Shown piece by piece: positions 6,416 to 9,948 of a stretch of DNA of 9,948 nucleotides. Source of the DNA: an uncultured Bacteroides sp. (lineage in GTDB: Bacteria; Bacteroidota; Bacteroidia; Bacteroidales; Bacteroidaceae); contig CAKUYM010000150.1 in assembly GCA_934716785.1 (NCBI GenBank), positions 1-9,948 of the forward strand, given 5' to 3'. Position numbers and translations under genes: made by a program. The notes beneath the pieces were generated by a model, which worked only from the letters and a program-made list of their open reading frames with translations, was not told the origin of the DNA and ran no database searches. Each line of letters begins with the position of its first letter. The stretch's first letter is position 1.

Positions 6416-7666
6416 TTAATAAGTCAAACGAATACCTGCCTGTATATTGAAATTAAACGGATTTTCTTTGCGTATGGTCTGAATATCCGAACCATCATCA
6501 AAATAATAGGCTACCCCAGGCTCTATATAGACACCGATGCGTTTCGTTGCATTCAACTGTGCACCAACCGCACCGAATACGGAGAATTGCAGAGGTTTTA
6601 CCGTCTCCTTTTCGGAGCCCAACTTTCCATAAACACATTTCTCAACCATACCGCCCCCGGATACATAAAGAGTAACAAGTTTCTTATCAAGGAAATTCCA
6701 GTTGGCACGCAACGGAATACCGATATAATGGAGTTTCTGTTCTATCATTTGCTGTTCGTCATCGGCAAGCTTGGCATCCGAAGAAAGAAGCGTATAAGTA
6801 AGCCCTGATTCAAGAGAAAATCCTTTACCCAAAGTCTTACGAATTGACAATCCGAAAGAGATGGGCTGATGATGCTTGATATCAAGCACTTGCTTGGCCT
6901 GACGCAGATAGGGCACTCCGTCTTTAAATACCAAAGTCTGGTCATTGGGAATCGCCATCAAACTGTTGGATACAGCAAGCATACTGACTCTGGACATATA
7001 GGGATGCACACCCGAACCTATCTCGGAAGAAGCCCCACTCGAATTGTTTACCCCCAATCCCATCGTCCATGTCCCTTTTCGGGAAGATTTTGTCTTTGTC
7101 GGGATATGATATTTGTCCTTTCCGGAAGGACGACGAGGTCTATTATCTGCTGTCGGCTGGTCAGAATCTTTTTGAGTTCGTTCGAGATCGATACTTGTAT
7201 CATCAGACTCTGTTACTGATACCGGCTTATCTTTCACTTCATCCACCACCCTTTTATATTTCACGACTGGCTCATCCGCATGTTTGGGGATACTCTTGTC
7301 CGCCTTAGCCAATCGCTTTTCACGAACTGAGATAGGGTTCATAACGGGCTCTACATCAATTCCTTGCACATCCGGTTGCTGTCCACTCGGCAAAGCATCA
7401 GGCATAGAAGCCAATGCAGGTGTTTGTATACGCCGCATTTCATCTGCGGCAGGTGTCCCTAAGAAATACAGGCTGACTGATGAAACAACAGCCAACAAGA
7501 TAACAGCCGCGGCCGCCATCATCCATTTCCGATAAGGATATATTTTCTTTTCTACAGGATGCATAAGTTCCTTCTCCAGCTGTTCCCAACCGGAAGCAGG
7601 TGTCGGCTCGGAATAATCTGCAAGCTTCTCCTTCAACTTATTCATCCATAATTCTTTATCTTCCAT
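6416..7666 (-). CDS. dma1: Dual membrane-spanning anti-sigma factor (Dma family)
   Basis: This is a probable anti-sigma factor that links outer membrane to cytoplasm in one chain. In 416 residues, 1-47 are cytoplasmic and contain the short amphipathic sigma-binding-like segment LWMNKLKEKLADYS and GWEQLEKEL. Residues 49-70 are one hydrophobic helix (MMAAAAVILLAVVSSVSLYF) preceded by basic KKIYPYRK, giving N-in topology. Residues 71-197 are low-complexity, rich in Pro, Lys, Asp and Ser, and likely disordered. Residues 198-416 show eight alternating beta strands, about 200-210, 268-280, 283-296, 310-327, 331-345, 359-372, 377-390 and 404-416, the last ending GIRLTY with a terminal aromatic. This matches the Dma proteins reported in B. 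thetaiotaomicron, where the N-terminus binds the sigma factor Das and the barrel sits in the outer membrane. It starts 6 nt after the sigma stop. The symbol rests on architecture and the adjacent nigD; a paralogue (another Dma number) is possible. Confidence 0.85.
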   Translation of the reverse strand: MEDKELWMNKLKEKLADYSEPTPASGWEQLEKELMHPVEKKIYPYRKWMMAAAAVILLAVVSSVSLYFLGTPAADEMRRIQTPALASMPDALPSGQQPDVQGIDVEPVMNPISVREKRLAKADKSIPKHADEPVVKYKRVVDEVKDKPVSVTESDDTSIDLERTQKDSDQPTADNRPRRPSGKDKYHIPTKTKSSRKGTWTMGLGVNNSSGASSEIGSGVHPYMSRVSMLAVSNSLMAIPNDQTLVFKDGVPYLRQAKQVLDIKHHQPISFGLSIRKTLGKGFSLESGLTYTLLSSDAKLADDEQQMIEQKLHYIGIPLRANWNFLDKKLVTLYVSGGGMVEKCVYGKLGSEKETVKPLQFSVFGAVGAQLNATKRIGVYIEPGVAYYFDDGSDIQTIRKENPFNFNIQAGIRLTY

Positions 7667-7672
7667 CTCTGT

Positions 7673-8221
7673 CTATCCATTATTCGTTATCCATTCTTTC
7701 ACTCTTTTTGCCAATGCCGTCTTCGCCCGAAACAGTTGCGAAGCCGATGATTTTTCATTTATACCCAACATTTGAGCAATCTCTTTGTGGGATTTGTCCT
7801 CAAATGTATAAAGGTTGAACACAGTTCGATACCCTGCCGGTAGTTCTTCGATAAACCGCATCAGTACCTTTTGCGGTATCGCTTCGACATCAGAAGCATC
7901 CGGCTCTTCATACTCTTCGGGCAACTCTTCCAATGATGCCGCCTGATTGATGACATCATTCTTTCGAAGATATTGCAAAACCGTATTGACTACCACCCGT
8001 TCCATCCAAGCACGCAAAGAACCCTCACCGCGCCAGGTGAACTTGTCGAAAGAGTCGAATATCTTTATAAAACTATCGTGAAGCAGATCTTGGGCAGTAT
8101 CACGGTTGCCGGTATAGCGCAGGCAGATACCAAGCATACGCCCGGCATACTGCTCATACAGCTCCTTGCGGGCCCGATTGTTTCCTTGCCTGCATTGTTC
8201 CGACAACTCAAATTCTTCCAT
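7673..8221 (-). CDS. das1: ECF sigma factor, Das type (partner of Dma)
   Basis: This is an ECF sigma factor expected to be held by the Dma protein encoded 6 nt downstream in the same operon. I chose the ATG at 8221 (182 residues, MEEFELSEQCRQGNNRARKE). It is preceded by AAGAGA, while an in-frame GTG at 8233 would only add MYKR. Region 2 covers about 18-88 (LYEQYAGRMLGICLRYTGNR, then DTAQDLLHDSFIKIFDSFDK, FTWRGEGSLRAWMERVVVNT). An acidic linker, LEELPEEYEEPDASD, follows at 97-111. Region 4 covers about 118-175 with LPAGYRTVFNLYTFEDKSHK and the helix-turn-helix KEIAQMLGINEKSSASQLF. It differs from the FecI-like factor elsewhere in the window (RGEGSLRAW signature, different region 4), so the two are not recent duplicates. 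A strong promoter of the primary-sigma type lies 34 nt upstream. The das1 name rests on synteny with dma and nigD. Confidence 0.88.
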   Translation of the reverse strand: MEEFELSEQCRQGNNRARKELYEQYAGRMLGICLRYTGNRDTAQDLLHDSFIKIFDSFDKFTWRGEGSLRAWMERVVVNTVLQYLRKNDVINQAASLEELPEEYEEPDASDVEAIPQKVLMRFIEELPAGYRTVFNLYTFEDKSHKEIAQMLGINEKSSASQLFRAKTALAKRVKEWITNNG

Positions 8222-8246
8222 TCTCTTATACACGTGTTTACCCTAT

Positions 8247-8365
8247 AAATGCAACAAAGATATGAATACTGCATAGAGAGAACAACTCTTTTTCATTTTT
8301 ATTTCTTCAGCCGCTTTTATTTCTTTAACAGATGTAAATGCAATATTCACACCTCTTATGCATTT
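8247..8365. promoter_or_regulatory. Three AAATGCA motifs in the das/nigD divergent region
   Basis: AAATGCAA occurs at 8247-8254 and again at 8336-8343. The reverse complement TGCATTT is at 8359-8365. The last two form a perfect 7-bp inverted repeat with a 16-bp spacer, 51 nt before the nigD start. The first abuts the das -7 box and covers the predicted das start site. Their placement suits a shared operator or an activator site, but no regulator is identified. Confidence 0.4.
8255..8285 (-). promoter_or_regulatory. Promoter of the das-dma operon
   Basis: On the minus strand, TATCTTTG (plus positions 8255-8262) matches the Bacteroides -7 element TAnnTTTG exactly. A TTG (8283-8285) lies 20 nt upstream as a -33 element. 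The expected start is around 8248, giving a leader of about 27 nt to the ATG at 8221. This is the vegetative promoter pattern, so the sigma/anti-sigma pair is probably expressed constitutively at some level. Confidence 0.75.
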
Positions 8366-8416
8366 CAAAAATACAAAGCAGAATATTATTAATCAATCTA
8401 AAACCTATTTTACTAT

Positions 8417-9133
8417 ATGAAGAAATTTAAATTCATTGCCTTTATCTTTGCTATTATGACTGCAATGCCTGTTTTTCAATCCTGCTTGGATGATGACAGT
8501 CCGTCCGACCTACTGGTTGTCAGTACAATAAATATGATAAGCCAGGATAGCAAGGATTTTTATTTCACTTTGGATGATGGAAAAAAGATGTATCCGAGTA
8601 ACGGGCAAGGATGGACCGGGACAGATTTTGTGGACGGACAGCGTGCCTTTGTCATATTCAGCGAACTGGAAGAGCCGGTGAACGGATATGATTACAACAT
8701 ACAAGTAAAGCAAATCAAAGAAATCCTGACTAAGGATATTGTTACCATGGGTGAGGAAGAAAATACAGAAGAGAATATTGGAGACGACAAGATTAACACT
8801 ACCTACATGTGGATAAATAAGGACAAGAAATATCTGACTATAGAATTCCAATACTATGGGACTAACAGTGAAGATAAAAAACATTTCCTGAATTTGGTTG
8901 TCAACAATCCTGTGTCGGCTTCTACCGCAAACGAGGAAGGTGAAGAGGATGAATATATCGATCTGGAATTCCGCCACAACCGCAAAGGTGATTATCCGCA
9001 AAGTTTAGGTGAAGGGTATGTTTCATTCAAATTGGATAAAATCAAGGAACAGATGGAAGGTAAGAAAGGACTAAGAATCCGTGTCAACACCTTATACAAC
9101 GGAATAAAGACATACGAAGTGAAATTTCCGTAA
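8417..9133 (+). CDS. nigD1: NigD-family lipoprotein
   Basis: This 238-residue lipoprotein belongs to the Bacteroidota-specific NigD family. The signal peptide [20 protein letters not shown] leads to QSC with lipidated Cys23, followed by LDDDSPSD, an acidic run like known surface-export signals. Residues about 33-110 are the N-terminal beta-barrel (OB-like) NigD domain ([35 protein letters not shown], then [14 protein letters not shown]). A Glu-rich stretch around 112-122 leads into the C-terminal beta-sandwich ([49 protein letters not shown]). It is transcribed away from the adjacent sigma gene. In B. thetaiotaomicron, loss of the Dma protein was reported to raise a neighbouring NigD1 and cause hypervesiculation, so this is the likely output gene. 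No Bacteroides vegetative -7 box is evident upstream, consistent with an alternative sigma factor. The biochemical role is unknown. Confidence 0.85.
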   Translation: MKKFKFIAFIFAIMTAMPVFQSCLDDDSPSDLLVVSTINMISQDSKDFYFTLDDGKKMYPSNGQGWTGTDFVDGQRAFVIFSELEEPVNGYDYNIQVKQIKEILTKDIVTMGEEENTEENIGDDKINTTYMWINKDKKYLTIEFQYYGTNSEDKKHFLNLVVNNPVSASTANEEGEEDEYIDLEFRHNRKGDYPQSLGEGYVSFKLDKIKEQMEGKKGLRIRVNTLYNGIKTYEVKFP

Positions 9134-9194
9134 GGAGGAAGAATGAATTGACGAAGGAATTAAAGACACTCTTTTTTATTATTATATATTAATT

Positions 9195-9228
9195 AAGAGG
9201 GCGGTAGTTGTGAAACTCCCGCCCTCTT
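9195..9228. terminator. Terminator hairpin between nigD and the aquaporin gene
   Basis: AGAGGGCGG (9196-9204) pairs perfectly with CCGCCCTCT (9219-9227), extended by one outer A-T pair and, after a single mismatch, by AGTT/AACT around a GTGA loop. TTCCTTTTC follows on the plus strand. On the minus strand the hairpin is followed by TTAATTAATATATAATAAT. It lies between two converging genes and probably serves both. Confidence 0.85.
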
Positions 9229-9269
9229 TCCTTTTCTAAAAAAGTCTTTTTCTCTGATAAAAGGAGATT

Positions 9270-9948
9270 CTATTTCTTATCCCCCAAATAATTCCATACA
9301 CCGGCACTCAATGCAGCTCCTACAAACGGAGCAATGATGAATAACCATAATTGTGACAATGCTTCTCCTCCTTGGAATAATGCCGGAGCAATGCTACGCG
9401 CCGGATTCACAGAAGTACCCGTGATAGGAATACATACGATATGTACCAGCACCAAGGTCAGACCGATAGCGAGTCCGGCAAGATTGCCTGCCCCCTTCTT
9501 CGGATCGGTAGATCCCAAGACCACTAATACAAAGATAAATGTAAACACAGCTTCAGCAATAAACGCTTGCAACATTTCTCCTTCACCGAAACTGTTGGCT
9601 CCTGTTGCCGTGGGACCATCATGAGCTCCGGTAGACACCAAAGCAAAAAGAATGGCCGAGCCGATAAGAGCCCCAATCACTTGGAAAAGCATATACATCC
9701 CTGCATCTTTCCCATTCATACGTCCGCTCAGGAACACACCTAATGTAATGGCAGGATTAATATGACAGCCCGAAATGCCACCGATAGCATATGCCATCGC
9801 TACAACGGACAAACCAAAGGCCAAAGCCACGCCGATCGTTCCTACACCGGCGCCTACTGTACCGGCCAAACTACCTGCAAAGACAGCGCTACCACATCCC
9901 ATAAGGACAAGCACCATCGTTCCAATCATTTCTGCAATGTACTTTTTC
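9270..9948 (-). CDS. aqpZ: Aquaporin Z-type water channel (first two bases of start codon outside window)
   Basis: This is an inner-membrane water channel of the MIP family. The frame continues upstream of the internal Met at 9929 as KKYIAEMIG to the window edge. The true start is very probably MKKYIAE, with only the A and T of ATG missing, giving 226 residues. Both pore half-helix motifs are present: HINPA (Asn65) and VNPAR. The selectivity-filter residues match AqpZ rather than a glycerol channel: Phe in LAFGLSV (F45), His in LVHIVCIPITG, Thr in GTSVNPAR, and the Arg of NPAR. Six hydrophobic segments are visible, including MIGTMVLVLMGCGSAVFAG and AFIAEAVFTFIFVLVVLG. The length is normal for AqpZ (about 230). 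It converges on nigD across a terminator and has no visible functional tie to it beyond the envelope. Its promoter is off-window. Confidence 0.93.
   Translation of the reverse strand, partial: KKYIAEMIGTMVLVLMGCGSAVFAGSLAGTVGAGVGTIGVALAFGLSVVAMAYAIGGISGCHINPAITLGVFLSGRMNGKDAGMYMLFQVIGALIGSAILFALVSTGAHDGPTATGANSFGEGEMLQAFIAEAVFTFIFVLVVLGSTDPKKGAGNLAGLAIGLTLVLVHIVCIPITGTSVNPARSIAPALFQGGEALSQLWLFIIAPFVGAALSAGVWNYLGDKK

Noticed and set aside
8219..8233. GTG at 8233 as the start of the das-like sigma gene
   Set aside because: An ATG four codons later has a better start context (AAGAGA upstream), and the family alignment begins around it; the four extra residues add nothing recognisable.
1..9948. 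Mobile elements, phase-variable invertible promoters, CRISPR, tRNA or rRNA
   Set aside because: I found no transposase or recombinase frame, no regularly spaced repeats, no long inverted repeats flanking a promoter, and no tRNA- or rRNA-like sequence.

Overview
The window looks like a chromosomal segment of a gut Bacteroides species, probably close to B. thetaiotaomicron. The reasons are a SusC/SusD pair, a BACON-domain lipoprotein, a FecR-type anti-sigma factor with its ECF sigma factor, a NigD-family lipoprotein, near-absence of Shine-Dalgarno sites, and promoter elements of the Bacteroides TAnnTTTG type. I see no mobile element, tRNA, rRNA or CRISPR array.

Left part (1-5843). The plus strand carries the 3' end of a SusC-like TonB-dependent transporter, a complete SusD-like lipoprotein, and a BACON-containing surface lipoprotein in the SusE/F position. 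Together they form a glycan-uptake operon whose enzymes, if any, lie outside the window. Tail-to-tail with it, on the minus strand, are an ECF sigma factor and a FecR-like anti-sigma factor. The two converging units meet at a likely bidirectional terminator (4155-4192).

Middle (5844-6415). This 570-base gap between the two minus-strand operons holds a good Bacteroides -7 box and two abutting small ORFs in the same frame (53 and 51 codons, joined as TAAATG). They may be a small uncharacterised gene pair or the remnant of a broken gene.

Right part (6416-9948). This is the most interesting section. A minus-strand ECF sigma factor is followed 6 nt later by a 416-residue protein with three parts in one chain: a short cytoplasmic N-terminus, one inner-membrane helix and a roughly 127-residue disordered Pro/charge-rich linker, ending in an eight-stranded outer-membrane beta-barrel. 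This is the architecture of the recently described Dma (dual membrane-spanning anti-sigma) proteins. A NigD-family lipoprotein is divergently transcribed next to the sigma gene, matching the dma1-das1-nigD1 locus reported to control outer-membrane vesiculation in B. thetaiotaomicron. The divergent promoter region carries three copies of AAATGCA, one lying at the predicted sigma-gene start site and two forming an inverted repeat before nigD. A terminator hairpin (9195-9228) separates nigD from a converging AqpZ-type aquaporin, which lacks only the first two bases of its inferred start codon.

The window therefore holds two different envelope-signalling ECF systems side by side: a conventional three-component SusC/FecR/sigma type and a one-protein, two-membrane Dma type.
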